Assembly: GCA_009920765.1 (NCBI GenBank)
Contig: RFZJ01000007.1
Coordinates: forward strand, 1-64,000
Length of the DNA: 64,000 nt
Direction: 5' to 3'
Source of the DNA: Planctomycetota bacterium
Lineage (GTDB): Bacteria > Planctomycetota > Planctomycetia > Gemmatales > Gemmataceae
Below the pieces are notes generated by a model that saw nothing but the letters and a program-made list of their open reading frames with translations, was not told the origin of the DNA and made no database searches. The translations under genes and the position numbers were made by a program. The number at the start of each line of letters is the position of its first letter. Position 1 is the stretch's first letter. Shown piece after piece: positions 54,213 to 63,529 of this stretch.

Positions 54213-55058
54213 TTGTATGAAAGAATCCTTCACACCTGGGAAATGCTTGACGCAAGAGCTATTGTACAAATAGCAATACTTGCTGTTGCTATTTTCTTCT
54301 TGCTCCAGTTTCTGGGGCGGAGTCGAGGCATGGGGGTGGTTCGTGCCTTTGGATTGGTGGTGGTTGGTATTTTTCTTTCTGCTCAGATTCTTGTAAGTAT
54401 TTTTAACCTTACTGTCGTAGGTAGAATTCTTGATTATCTTTTAGCTACCATGCTGCTTGCATTGCTTGTTATTTTCCAGCCTGAATTAAGAAGAGGTTTG
54501 ATGTGGTTGGGGAAATATGGTGTTTTGTACGCCATCACATCCTCTAGTAAACGTCCTATTGTTGATAAAATTTCAGACGCTGCTGGGGTTCTTGCTGGCC
54601 AATTTGTAGGTGCATTAATTGCGATTCAGAGAGAGATACCCCTTACTGTTTATGTTGAGACAGGAACTCGAATTGATGCCGAAGTTTCTCCTCTTTTGAT
54701 TCGTGCCATTTTTCAAAAACAAAGTCCACTTCACGATGGTGCCATGATTGTAAGTAATGGCAGGATCGTTGCCGCTGGATGTCAGTTGCCTTTGTCCCCC
54801 ATCGAGGTAAGTGCTAAAAATCTGCATGGAATGAGGCACAGGGCGGCTTTGGGGACTAGTGAAGAAACAGATGCAATATTGCTTGTTGTTAGTGAAGAAA
54901 CGGGCAGGATTACCCTAGCTTCAGCAGGGCAGTTAGAAGTGGTCCCAAGGGAAAATCTATCCCGAAGGTTGGCTGAATTGCTGGAGTCTAATTCTTCCCA
55001 TGTGCCTACGGCCAAAGAAAAGATATCCAAAAACCATGAAGCAGACCGAGTTGCTTGA
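54213..55058 (+). CDS. cdaA: Diadenylate cyclase CdaA (DisA_N domain)
   Basis: Membrane enzyme that makes cyclic di-AMP, 281 residues. Three N-terminal hydrophobic segments (IVQIAILAVAIFFLLQFL, AFGLVVVGIFLSAQILVSI, LDYLLATMLLALLVIFQPEL) are followed by the DisA_N domain, with SPLHDGAMIVSNGRIVAAGC, MRHRAALGTSEETDAI and VVSEETGRITLA. The start is a TTG at 54213 with GGAG about 10 nt upstream; an ATG ten codons later is an alternative. It is followed after 21 bp by a YbbR/CdaR-like gene, the usual partner. Confidence 0.94.
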   Translation: MYERILHTWEMLDARAIVQIAILAVAIFFLLQFLGRSRGMGVVRAFGLVVVGIFLSAQILVSIFNLTVVGRILDYLLATMLLALLVIFQPELRRGLMWLGKYGVLYAITSSSKRPIVDKISDAAGVLAGQFVGALIAIQREIPLTVYVETGTRIDAEVSPLLIRAIFQKQSPLHDGAMIVSNGRIVAAGCQLPLSPIEVSAKNLHGMRHRAALGTSEETDAILLVVSEETGRITLASAGQLEVVPRENLSRRLAELLESNSSHVPTAKEKISKNHEADRVA

Positions 55059-55079
55059 GTAGTCCGGAGGTGCATTAAT

Positions 55080-56126
55080 ATGGACTTTAAAATTTTCTCC
55101 AATTGGATGAAGTTTAAATGGGTTGATCGATTTAGCTCTCTTGCTGTGGCTTTTGCGCTGGCCTTGATGGCGTGGCTTTATGGTAGCAATCGTGATCAGG
55201 AAATTATTGAAAATGTAACCGTCCCTGTAGTTGTTTCTTTGAATTCACTTCAGCAGGATAATTTTGTTCTTGATGTTGTATCGAATATGAAGGTGCATGT
55301 TTCTTTTTCCGGGTCACCTTTAAAAATTAGAGAATTACGACGGTCGCTTGAACACGATGAGTGTGTTTCCAAAATTGAATATAGTGTTACGGAAGATCGA
55401 TTAGGGGAACACAAGTTTGGTGATAATGTTGTAATAACCGAAAGCGATATTCCTGTTCCTAAGGGTGTAAGGGCTAGGCTGGTTGATGGTAAAAATAAAA
55501 TTCCGGTTACCGTTTACCGATTGGGGGAGAAGTTAATTCCTGTTCGGTTGGAAAGTGGAATGGAAGGTTCGGCGTTTAGTCAGGTTGTAATCGAGCCTTC
55601 TTCTGTATTGGTAAAAGGGCCCATCGAAATATTGGAGCGGACTAAAACCATGCCCACCCATTTTACTTCAATTCCTTTCAGTCCTATGGCGTTCCAAAAT
55701 AATGTTTTACAGTCGGTTCGAGTGGCGGTTGTCGAGGAACTTGAGGGGAAACCTGTTCGGGTATTGCCTGCCAAAGTTTTGGTTAGATCCATACCTGAGC
55801 CAAAAAAGATTTACGAGCTTTCTGATGTTTCGATTCGTTTTCTTTGCCCCTCTAATTTTGCATTTAAGCCAAGATTTACTGATGAAAGGTCTGCAAAATT
55901 AGATATTAAGATTCAGGGCCCGGTTTTAAATGATCTTCCTAAAATCCTTGCTTATATTGATCTTACCGCACGGCCTGGCACCCCTGGACTGAATGTGGAG
56001 TCTGTTAAATTGCAACTTCCTCGAGAATTTTTATTGTTGGAAGAGTTTGCACGGGAAAGAACCATAGAATTAATACCATTGGAGGCGGCTAAGAAAACTA
56101 CAGTCCCTTTGGGAACGACCCCCTAA
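55080..56126 (+). CDS. YbbR/CdaR-like regulator of diadenylate cyclase
   Basis: The 348 residues have one N-terminal membrane helix (LAVAFALALMAWLYGSN) and an exported region with YbbR-type repeats (about 50-325). In Firmicutes CdaR binds CdaA and modulates c-di-AMP synthesis. YbbR repeat-like signposts here are IENVTVPVVVSLNSLQQD near the start and PSSVLVKGPIEILERTKTMP later on. The gene follows cdaA directly with GGAGG before the ATG. Function by context and weak family pattern. Confidence 0.82.
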   Translation: MDFKIFSNWMKFKWVDRFSSLAVAFALALMAWLYGSNRDQEIIENVTVPVVVSLNSLQQDNFVLDVVSNMKVHVSFSGSPLKIRELRRSLEHDECVSKIEYSVTEDRLGEHKFGDNVVITESDIPVPKGVRARLVDGKNKIPVTVYRLGEKLIPVRLESGMEGSAFSQVVIEPSSVLVKGPIEILERTKTMPTHFTSIPFSPMAFQNNVLQSVRVAVVEELEGKPVRVLPAKVLVRSIPEPKKIYELSDVSIRFLCPSNFAFKPRFTDERSAKLDIKIQGPVLNDLPKILAYIDLTARPGTPGLNVESVKLQLPREFLLLEEFARERTIELIPLEAAKKTTVPLGTTP

Positions 56127-56151
56127 TGTAAATTTTAGATGGAATTGTTTG

Positions 56152-57411
56152 ATGGATATTAAAAGTTACGCCCAGGATATTGCTTTAAAAGCCAGAAGTG
56201 TGGCTGTACAACTTGCCAACTTAAGTTCCCAGCGCAAGAACGATTGGCTTTTAGCTGCATCGAATCGCCTGTTAAATGCTTCGAATAGCATCATGGATGC
56301 AAACCAACTTGATCTTGCCAACGCAAAGAAATTTTCTCTTAGTGCTTCCCAGATTGATCGGCTCACTATCTCACCAAAAAGATTGGCAGCCATGGCTAAT
56401 TCGATGGTCGAAATCGCCACTCTTAAAGATCCCATTGGCAGGGTTCTCGAGGGGGGATTCCGACCTAATGGATTGCAGGTTCTTAAAGTCGGTGTTCCTT
56501 TGGGGGTTCTGTTTTTTATTTATGAATCGAGACCTAATGTCTCCACTGATGCAGCCGCTCTTAGTTTTAAAAGTGGCAATGCGATTATATTGCGGGGTGG
56601 GAAAGAGGCATTAAATACCAACAAGATTCTTGTTGAAATCCTTCAAGCAGAACTCCTGAACTCCGGACTTCCTGTAGATGCCATTCAACTTGTTCAAATT
56701 CCTGATCGTGAAGTTGTGGGTGAGTTGCTGCTGAAATCAGATCTAATCGATCTTGTTATTCCACGAGGCGGGAAGGATCTAATCAAGCGGGTTTCCCTTG
56801 AGGCAACCATGCCCGTCATGAAGCATTTTGACGGAAATTGCCATGTTTATGTTGAAGCCAGTGCGGATTTGGAAATGGCTACAAAAATTCTGGTAAATTC
56901 GAAATGCCAAAGGCCGGGGGTTTGCAATGCTGCTGAAAGCCTGCTCATTGACAAAAAAATTTCCCACCTCGCTTTGCCTGTTCTTTATAGGGCTTTGGTC
57001 GCCCATGGTGTTGAGGTGCGTGGCTGCGCCTTAAGTTGTTCTGTTGTGCCGGAATTGAAAAAAGCCTCTGAACAGGACTTTTTAGAGGAGTTTCTGGACC
57101 TGATTATTTCTGTTAAAATAGTTGAAAATATTGACGATGCAATCAGGCATATTAATCAGTTCGGGTCAAAACATACCGATGTGATTGTTACCTCAAGTTT
57201 GGCCGCTTCCCAGCAATTTACAAGGGAAATTGATTCTGCTGCGGTAATTGTCAATGCTAGTTCAAGGTTTAATGATGGCGGACAAATCGGTCTGGGAGCT
57301 GAGATAGGCATAAGCACTGATAAATACCATGCGCGTGGGCCATGCGGATTAAATGAACTAACTTCGTATAAATATGTTATCATGGGAAACGGAAATATAA
57401 GGCAGGATTAA
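56152..57411 (+). CDS. proA: Gamma-glutamyl phosphate reductase
   Basis: NADPH-dependent step of proline biosynthesis, converting gamma-glutamyl phosphate to glutamate semialdehyde. The 419 residues match the family length. Seen are PLGVLFFIYESRPNVSTDAA, SGNAIILRGGKEALNTN, LIDLVIPRGGKDLIKRV, the catalytic-cysteine region CQRPGVCNAAESLLI (Cys after GV) and SSRFNDGGQIGLGAEIGIST near the C-terminus. The start is the ATG at 56152. No proB is present in the window. The PutA-like gene, which degrades proline, lies 3 kb downstream on the other strand. Confidence 0.95.
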   Translation: MDIKSYAQDIALKARSVAVQLANLSSQRKNDWLLAASNRLLNASNSIMDANQLDLANAKKFSLSASQIDRLTISPKRLAAMANSMVEIATLKDPIGRVLEGGFRPNGLQVLKVGVPLGVLFFIYESRPNVSTDAAALSFKSGNAIILRGGKEALNTNKILVEILQAELLNSGLPVDAIQLVQIPDREVVGELLLKSDLIDLVIPRGGKDLIKRVSLEATMPVMKHFDGNCHVYVEASADLEMATKILVNSKCQRPGVCNAAESLLIDKKISHLALPVLYRALVAHGVEVRGCALSCSVVPELKKASEQDFLEEFLDLIISVKIVENIDDAIRHINQFGSKHTDVIVTSSLAASQQFTREIDSAAVIVNASSRFNDGGQIGLGAEIGISTDKYHARGPCGLNELTSYKYVIMGNGNIRQD

Positions 57412-57448
57412 TTTTTACATAGGCACCAAACCTTAGGCAGGAGAATTC

Positions 57449-58987
57449 ATGGACCCGATGTTAATCATGATAACCCTGTTTATGGTTGTGGCGGTATTAT
57501 TTTTTGTGGTGTTAAACTTCCGTCGTGATGGCGAAAACCTTAAAGCTACCGGCCTTTCCCCTGTTTCCAGGCAACATCTTGAGATTTACCAAGGTCAGGA
57601 ACTTCCCCTTTGGCTCATGGAAAAAACCAAGAATAAGATTAACAATTACCTAGAAAATGGCATGGTCATGCGAGTTGAGGCTATGCTAAGGCCAGGCTTG
57701 GATTATGTTGTTGTAGTGCGCTCCCTTTTGGAATTGGGTACGAATCAATCTTTTGAAATCCTTCAAAAAGCGTTTGGTAAAACACAATCCAAAGATCCGC
57801 TTGAAGATTTATGGTATGCCATTGATATAACCAACGCACTTCGGCAGGTGAATCGAGACAAGATTCTTCCTGAGATTGTCGCTTATCTTTGTCAGCGTAG
57901 AGAGTTGGCAATTGCACCTTTATTTGCTGCTGAAGTTGTCAGTTTTGATTCTTTTCCTGAATTGCTTAAATCTCCCATCCCCGAAGAAAGAAATCTTGCG
58001 GTTGTGGTTTTATCCCTTGCAATGGATGGGCTGCATTCTGGGATTTCGCTCGAAGTTTTTGCAGAAGCCAAAATTGGCAGTCTTTATGAGCTTGTATGGG
58101 AAAATCGCATTCAATACAACTGTGCTGCGCTTGTAGTGCTTTTTCAAAATGGGATAAGGTTTTTAAGGCGTTATCATGGCATGAATGAGATTCTTGAGAG
58201 GGAGTTGCAAAATCCTGAAGATTTTCGTTGGCAAATTTCACGATTAGATGCCCTTGAATTGTCTGTGAAATCTTATCTTTCCAACGCCCAAACCGCATTG
58301 GTGAATCAACTCGAGAAATCTGCCTGGAGTGAACACCCTGAAGTATTAAGGGCGCTTTATTCATTAAAATGCGCTCCTCCTGTTTCTGCTTGGGAATGGC
58401 TCGCAGATCCAGGCTACCCCTATAAATCTTTTGTCTGGGAATTATTTGCTTTTGAAAAGACAAATAAAGGGCGTGCTCTTGTAACAACTTACAAATCTGC
58501 TTTTAGGTTCAAAAATTTCAGTTGGCTTTATAGTAATTCCAAGTCAAAGAAGATGGAGAAAATTGCCCTTGCCAAGTGTCTTCGCCATCATCCGGGTAAG
58601 GATTCTGAAAATTGCCTAATTGAACTAGCAAGCTGTGGCGATACTTCGATTGTTCAAGAAGCCTTGACAAGTTTAGGTTGGTGGGAACCGGTAAATCGGT
58701 TGGAAGTTCTCAAAACCCTTAATAAAATGCGAAATGATTCAAAAATTGAAATTAGTTTTGCTGCCACATCCGCACTTGCCAGATTGGGTGAACGAAAGTC
58801 ACTGCAATCTCTAGCCAAAAATCTTCTTAGCGATGATCCGCTAACAATACATCAAACTATTCATACTATTTCCACTCAGGGAATATCTTTGCTTTGGCCA
58901 GAATTAGATCAGCTGGCAGATTCCGCAGACACTGACGTTGCAATTCATGCAAGGGAAGCATTGGCACATTTAAGCGAAGATTTGTAA
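57449..58987 (+). CDS. Membrane-anchored HEAT-repeat-like protein of unknown function
   Basis: Hypothetical protein of 512 residues. The N-terminus is a transmembrane helix (LIMITLFMVVAVLFFVVLNF). The remainder is predominantly helical, with repeat-like pieces such as DPLEDLWYAIDITNALRQVN, CGDTSIVQEALTSLGWW, RNDSKIEISFAATSALARLG and LLSDDPLTIHQTIHTISTQG that look like degenerate HEAT repeats. No catalytic motif is visible. AGGAG precedes the ATG. It is 37 bp after proA on the same strand and may close the operon. Confidence 0.72.
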   Translation: MDPMLIMITLFMVVAVLFFVVLNFRRDGENLKATGLSPVSRQHLEIYQGQELPLWLMEKTKNKINNYLENGMVMRVEAMLRPGLDYVVVVRSLLELGTNQSFEILQKAFGKTQSKDPLEDLWYAIDITNALRQVNRDKILPEIVAYLCQRRELAIAPLFAAEVVSFDSFPELLKSPIPEERNLAVVVLSLAMDGLHSGISLEVFAEAKIGSLYELVWENRIQYNCAALVVLFQNGIRFLRRYHGMNEILERELQNPEDFRWQISRLDALELSVKSYLSNAQTALVNQLEKSAWSEHPEVLRALYSLKCAPPVSAWEWLADPGYPYKSFVWELFAFEKTNKGRALVTTYKSAFRFKNFSWLYSNSKSKKMEKIALAKCLRHHPGKDSENCLIELASCGDTSIVQEALTSLGWWEPVNRLEVLKTLNKMRNDSKIEISFAATSALARLGERKSLQSLAKNLLSDDPLTIHQTIHTISTQGISLLWPELDQLADSADTDVAIHAREALAHLSEDL

Positions 58988-59181
58988 ATGGCATATTAAT
59001 GGAGATGGTCAATTGGAATTATTATTCTGTCAAAATCGTTACAATCCATCTTGCTTGCTTTTAATTAGCTAAAATCATTACAAAAAATTAATAATCTGCT
59101 TAAGGGTTGCCTCAAGAGTCCAATTCTTGTTGTAGATTTATTTGTCTAGTTAGCCGCATGGTTTTCGATTGCGAGGTTGCT

Positions 59182-59370
59182 ATGAAAATCTATATGAAAA
59201 TGATTTTACCCTCTTTTATTGCTGCAACGATCACTTTATTTGCATTAGGTTGTAAAGGTACTAGCGTTACAAATGCACCAAAGGACCCGGGAATGTCGGA
59301 TCCTTTGTTGGTTTCACAAAAATTGGGTAATTCGCCTTTTTCAAATCCCACCTCAAGTGAAGGCAAGTAG
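59182..59370 (+). CDS. Very small lipoprotein
   Basis: A 62-residue protein consisting of a lipoprotein signal (MILPSFIAATITLFALGC, lipobox ALGC at about residue 24) and about 38 mature residues without recognisable domain. The ATG at 59182 is preceded by GAGG 7 nt upstream; the frame is also open for 25 codons before it, without a signal. It stands alone after a 194-bp gap and is convergent with the WD40 gene. The function is unknown. Confidence 0.65.
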   Translation: MKIYMKMILPSFIAATITLFALGCKGTSVTNAPKDPGMSDPLLVSQKLGNSPFSNPTSSEGK

Positions 59371-59383
59371 AAGGCTTGTTATT

Positions 59384-60325
59384 TTACTTGATAGCGGTGA
59401 TCAACAAAAAACTTGAATCATGACCAGTTATCAAAAATTTCTCGTCTGGGGAGAATGCTATACAATAAGCCCCAAATAATTTTAGCTTTTTGTTAAAACT
59501 TGCTTTACCATCTGCAAGATTCCAAATTGCTACATTGCCACCGTATCCGCTTATGGCCAAACTTTTACTGTCCTTGGATAGTGCTAAGCCGTAAAGGTCA
59601 TCAGGGGTGGGCCCCATTTTCTTTGTTTCTGTTCCAGCCTGTACATTCCACAGCCTTACAAAGCGGTCCTGTCCGATAGAAACAAGTGAGTTATTATCAG
59701 TGAACGCAATACCTGTAATGGCTGCGGTCGGGCCTTTTAAGGATTTGGTTTCTTTTTGTGATGCTATATCCCAAATTTTTATTGTCATATCAGCGCTTGC
59801 TGATGCTAAAGTTTTACCATCAGGAGAAAATGCGACACTGTAAACCGAATTGGCATGTGAGCCTAAAGTTTTTAATTCTTTGCCATCTGATAGATTCCAA
59901 AGCTTGACTGATTTGTCGGAACTGCAAGTAGCCAAAGTTTTACCATCTGGGCTGATTGCGAATCCGTCAACAATTCCGGTATGGCCCTTAAGTTCTTGGG
60001 TCATTTTGCCATCTGCAATATTCCAAGCCTTTATAGTTGTATCAAGACTTGAAGAATAGATTGTTTTTCCATCCTTGCTGAAGCTGACCGCATAAACAGG
60101 TCCAGTATGACCCGTAATAGTGCGAATTTCTTTGCCGGTCGTAAAATCCCACAGTTTAACACTGTTGTCAAATCCCGCAGTTGCGAGAGTTTTCCCATCA
60201 GGGCTGAATGCTACCGAATAAACCAATGCGTTATGGGCCTTGACTTCTTCAGGTGGGTACGCCGTTGCAATACTGATACCAATGAAAAAAACGAAGGATA
60301 AAGCAAAAACATTTCGAATCATCAT
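59384..60325 (-). CDS. Exported WD40-repeat protein
   Basis: The 313 residues begin with a signal peptide (NVFALSFVFFIGISIATAYP) and then consist of about seven WD40 repeats, each with a pattern such as HNALVYSVAFSPDGKTLATA, FDNSVKLWDFTTGKEIRTI or ADMTIKIWDIASQKETKSLK. A seven-bladed propeller fills the whole mature protein with no other domain. Planctomycete genomes hold many exported WD40 proteins. Two adjacent ATGs are possible starts (60325, 60322). It is convergent with the small lipoprotein and lies 24 bp after putA on the same strand, so it may be cotranscribed. Confidence 0.88.
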   Translation of the reverse strand: MMIRNVFALSFVFFIGISIATAYPPEEVKAHNALVYSVAFSPDGKTLATAGFDNSVKLWDFTTGKEIRTITGHTGPVYAVSFSKDGKTIYSSSLDTTIKAWNIADGKMTQELKGHTGIVDGFAISPDGKTLATCSSDKSVKLWNLSDGKELKTLGSHANSVYSVAFSPDGKTLASASADMTIKIWDIASQKETKSLKGPTAAITGIAFTDNNSLVSIGQDRFVRLWNVQAGTETKKMGPTPDDLYGLALSKDSKSLAISGYGGNVAIWNLADGKASFNKKLKLFGAYCIAFSPDEKFLITGHDSSFLLITAIK

Positions 60326-60349
60326 ATTGTTACCTAATTGTCTAGGGGC

Positions 60350-63300
60350 CTAGGGAATTTCAAGATCAAAGCCTCGGGTAGGCACGCCGGGAGCAAATCC
60401 TCGTCGGAGTGTGTTCTCTGTAATAGTCCTTGGAAGGACAAATTGCAACAAATAATCGGTGCCACCTGCTTTGGAGCCTAATCCACTTAACCTGTAACCA
60501 CCAAAGGGCTGCCTGTGAACCATTGCACCGGTTATCTTCCTATTAATATAAAGATTTCCTGCTTCAATGTATCTTGAAATCAGGCTGATCGATTCCGGAT
60601 TTCTCGAATAGACACCTGCAGTAAGGGCGTATGGGGTATCGTTGGCAATTGAAATTGCTTGGTGAAGAGAGTCATAAGGTATGAGGGCGATAACTGGGCC
60701 AAAAATTTCTTGCTGGCATAAGTCAGATTTCGGGTCTGCATCTGCGAAAATTGCGGGGCCAACAAAAAAGCCCTCGTTAATAAGATTACCAACATCAGCT
60801 CTGTAAATAAGCTTTGCTGATTTTTTTGAATCTTCGATCCTTTTTTCGATTCTGACTCGTGAATCTTCATCAATCACTGGCCCAATCTGATTTGCAGGGT
60901 CCTCTGCAGGCCCTAAAGTTTTTGATGCAACAGCTTCTGAAAGTCTTTTGCCAAACGCATCATGCATTTCCCTGGGAATAAGTACTCTGCTGCAAGCAGA
61001 GCATTTTTGACCCTGAAAATCGATTGCACTGCTTACGACCCCGGTTAAGGCTTCGTCCATGTCTGCATCTTTGTCGATGATAATGCAGTTTTTCCCGCCC
61101 ATTTCAGCAATTATCTTTTTGACAAATTTGGCACTGGGATCGGTTTTAGAGGCCAGTTGATTAATTTCCAATCCAACTTTTCTTGAACCAGTAAATGCGA
61201 TGATTGAAGTTAAAGGATTAGAAACCAAATGCGGACCAATTTCTTCCCCAATCCCAGGTAGGAATTGAACAACTGATTCTGGAAAACCAGATTCTAATAA
61301 GATTTTCATCCACTGATAGGCCACTACGCTTGATTGTTCTGCAGGCTTCATGATGAGAGTGTTGCCAGTAGCTAAAGCCGCTGCGGACATACCGGCAAGA
61401 ATAGCTAAAGGAAAATTCCAAGGTGAAATCACAACAGCAACCCCACGGGGTTGGTAGAAAATTTGGTTTGTTTCTCCTGCAAGCTGAATAGTTTTAGGGA
61501 TGGCCATTATTTCAGCAAGGCTTGCATAATATTCGCAAAAATCGATGGCTTCGCTGACATCGGCATCTGCCTCCCGCCAGCTTTTGCCACACTCAATAAC
61601 TTGCCAAGATGCCATTTCCAATTTTCGCTCCCGGAGTTTTTGGGCAGCTTTTCGCAATTGATTTGCCCGCACACATGTTTTTACTTCATTCCAAGAATTG
61701 AACGCTTTTGATGCAGAAATTATTGCCAGATTTGTATCAGTTATTGAAGCGCACCCTATTTTTCCAACTATATGATGTTTATGTGATGGATTAATGCTTT
61801 CAATAAAACTTTGGGTGTGGATTTCTTTTCCATTGATGATAGGTAGATAAGTTTTTGTTGGAAGAGAGGTAAGCATTTTAATTAATTTAGCCATCTCTAA
61901 CCGATTTTTGGCAATTGTAAAGTCCGTAAGAGGTTCATTATGAAAAGTGTGATTTGATGTTATTGCAATCGGGGCAGCAGGGGGCTGGGTTGTAGCGGGT
62001 TTCATAAGTAAAAAATCCTCATCCTGACTATTTAACATACTGGCTTTTAGAAAAGAATCGTTTGCTGTGTTTTCGAGAAGCCTGCGAACAAAATAAGCCA
62101 TGCCTGGAATTAATTCGCCAAACGGGGTGTAAACTCTCACCCGATAACCAAGCTTGGCCAATGCATTTCCCATGGCGTCACCCATGCCGTAAAGAACTTG
62201 AAATTCAAGGTTGGAATCGGGAACCTTAAGGATCTGGGCCTTGGCGATAGCGTAGGCAACACTGCGGGCATTATGGGAGCCAAATGCGGGGCGTAAATGG
62301 TTGTTATTCGAAAGAAGGAAACTGGTCAAAAATTCATAGTTTAAATCTGTTTGGGCTTTGGTTTGCCAAACAGGTTGATCCCATCCGTTTAAATTGGCGG
62401 TCACGGTTTCGTAATCCCAGTAAGCACCTTTGACAAGCCTGATCCATACTGGAGTTCCTCTTTTAGCAGCCCATTCCCGCAATTCGATCAGGTCTGAATG
62501 GCTTTGCTTAAGGTATGCCTGAATGGCTATTCCAACGTTGGGCCAATTTTTAAATTCAGGCTCTGCAAGAAGTGATTTAAAAGTATGAAGAATTATTTCT
62601 TTAAGGCTGGTTTGTTCCATGTCGAAATAAATAAACAGGTTGTTTTTCATTGCGAATCTGAGGAGGGAGGCTATTTTGGGTCTTAGCCTTTGAAAGCTTT
62701 TTTCAGGGCAAATTGAATCTAATTGCGAATCTAGCGCAGAAACTTTTATTGAGATATTTTCTTTGGGTAGAACTGTGCCATAGCAGAAATCCAAATCACA
62801 TGAAACGGTTTTTGCTTTTGATTTTTCAGAAAGCTCTAAGGCGAGTTTTTTATATTCTTCAAGCGAATAGTCTGCCTCTTTATTGGTAATGGTGGCTTCC
62901 CCAAGAATGTCAATAGTGTAACCTAGTCCAGATTTTCTGAGGCGGGTCAGGGATTTTTCAACTTCATTAAAATTGCTGCCTGCGATGAATTTTTTCGCCA
63001 TTCTGCCCGCAGCGAATTTCGCACCAACCTCCAAAAGTTTCCCTGCTAATCCCCTTGATGGAAGGAGTTTTATTAAAAAGCTCATCCACCATGGTATTCC
63101 TGAGTCGGATTGCCCCAAGTAAGCTTTGAGGTGATCCGTGATTTCTTTAGGTGTGGTAAGCGATGGGAAAGAGTCGATAAACCTGAACAAGTTGATTTTT
63201 ACATCATCGTTGTGTGTTGAAAATTCCATTAACCTATCTTCGAACCAATCCATTCCGAAGGGGATAGCTTGGTTTTTTTGCATTCGATCAAAAATGACCT

Positions 63301-63352
63301 TGCCAATTTTGATGATAGTTTCTTGGGAAGGTTCATCATCAATTGGTTTCAT
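60350..63352 (-). CDS. putA: Bifunctional proline dehydrogenase / P5C dehydrogenase (PutA-like)
   Basis: Oxidises proline to glutamate in two fused steps. Residues about 130-430 are the FAD-dependent proline dehydrogenase (FIYFDMEQTSLKEIILHTF, IRLVKGAYWDYE, LYGMGDAMGNALAKLGYRVR). Residues about 500-1000 are the NAD-dependent P5C dehydrogenase, with GVAVVISPWNFPLAILAGMS, IAFTGSRKVGLEI, AEMGGKNCIIIDKDAD and the catalytic-cysteine region FQGQKCSACSRV. The 1000 residues suit the minimal fused PutA without a DNA-binding domain. I chose the ATG at 63352, with AAAGG 8 nt upstream; a TTG nine codons earlier is less likely. It is divergent from the kinase gene. Confidence 0.94.
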   Translation of the reverse strand: MKPIDDEPSQETIIKIGKVIFDRMQKNQAIPFGMDWFEDRLMEFSTHNDDVKINLFRFIDSFPSLTTPKEITDHLKAYLGQSDSGIPWWMSFLIKLLPSRGLAGKLLEVGAKFAAGRMAKKFIAGSNFNEVEKSLTRLRKSGLGYTIDILGEATITNKEADYSLEEYKKLALELSEKSKAKTVSCDLDFCYGTVLPKENISIKVSALDSQLDSICPEKSFQRLRPKIASLLRFAMKNNLFIYFDMEQTSLKEIILHTFKSLLAEPEFKNWPNVGIAIQAYLKQSHSDLIELREWAAKRGTPVWIRLVKGAYWDYETVTANLNGWDQPVWQTKAQTDLNYEFLTSFLLSNNNHLRPAFGSHNARSVAYAIAKAQILKVPDSNLEFQVLYGMGDAMGNALAKLGYRVRVYTPFGELIPGMAYFVRRLLENTANDSFLKASMLNSQDEDFLLMKPATTQPPAAPIAITSNHTFHNEPLTDFTIAKNRLEMAKLIKMLTSLPTKTYLPIINGKEIHTQSFIESINPSHKHHIVGKIGCASITDTNLAIISASKAFNSWNEVKTCVRANQLRKAAQKLRERKLEMASWQVIECGKSWREADADVSEAIDFCEYYASLAEIMAIPKTIQLAGETNQIFYQPRGVAVVISPWNFPLAILAGMSAAALATGNTLIMKPAEQSSVVAYQWMKILLESGFPESVVQFLPGIGEEIGPHLVSNPLTSIIAFTGSRKVGLEINQLASKTDPSAKFVKKIIAEMGGKNCIIIDKDADMDEALTGVVSSAIDFQGQKCSACSRVLIPREMHDAFGKRLSEAVASKTLGPAEDPANQIGPVIDEDSRVRIEKRIEDSKKSAKLIYRADVGNLINEGFFVGPAIFADADPKSDLCQQEIFGPVIALIPYDSLHQAISIANDTPYALTAGVYSRNPESISLISRYIEAGNLYINRKITGAMVHRQPFGGYRLSGLGSKAGGTDYLLQFVLPRTITENTLRRGFAPGVPTRGFDLEIP

Positions 63353-63467
63353 TGCCTGCGCCTTTTTTCTGTATTGCAAGCGTTTCTTTTATATTGGTTG
63401 CCTAATGGCTACCATTAGTTTCTAAATTAAAGATACTGTTATTTCGTAATAAAAAGAAGTTCAGATG

Positions 63468-63495
63468 TTGAGTAGAGGCATAAAGCCAGTAATAT
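63468..63495 (+). promoter_or_regulatory. Possible promoter of the kinase gene
   Basis: TTGAGT (63468-63473) and TAATAT (63490-63495) are 16 bp apart and lie 35 bp before the ATG at 63530. Both boxes match the consensus at four positions only. Confidence 0.3.
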
Positions 63496-63529
63496 GTAAG
63501 GAATAAATTGTGTCTTAAAGGGAAGAACG

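Noticed and set aside
59364..59390. Inverted repeat overlapping the stops of the small lipoprotein and WD40 genes.
   Set aside because: 9 pairs including one G-T, AT-rich, with no T-run on either side; too weak to call a terminator.
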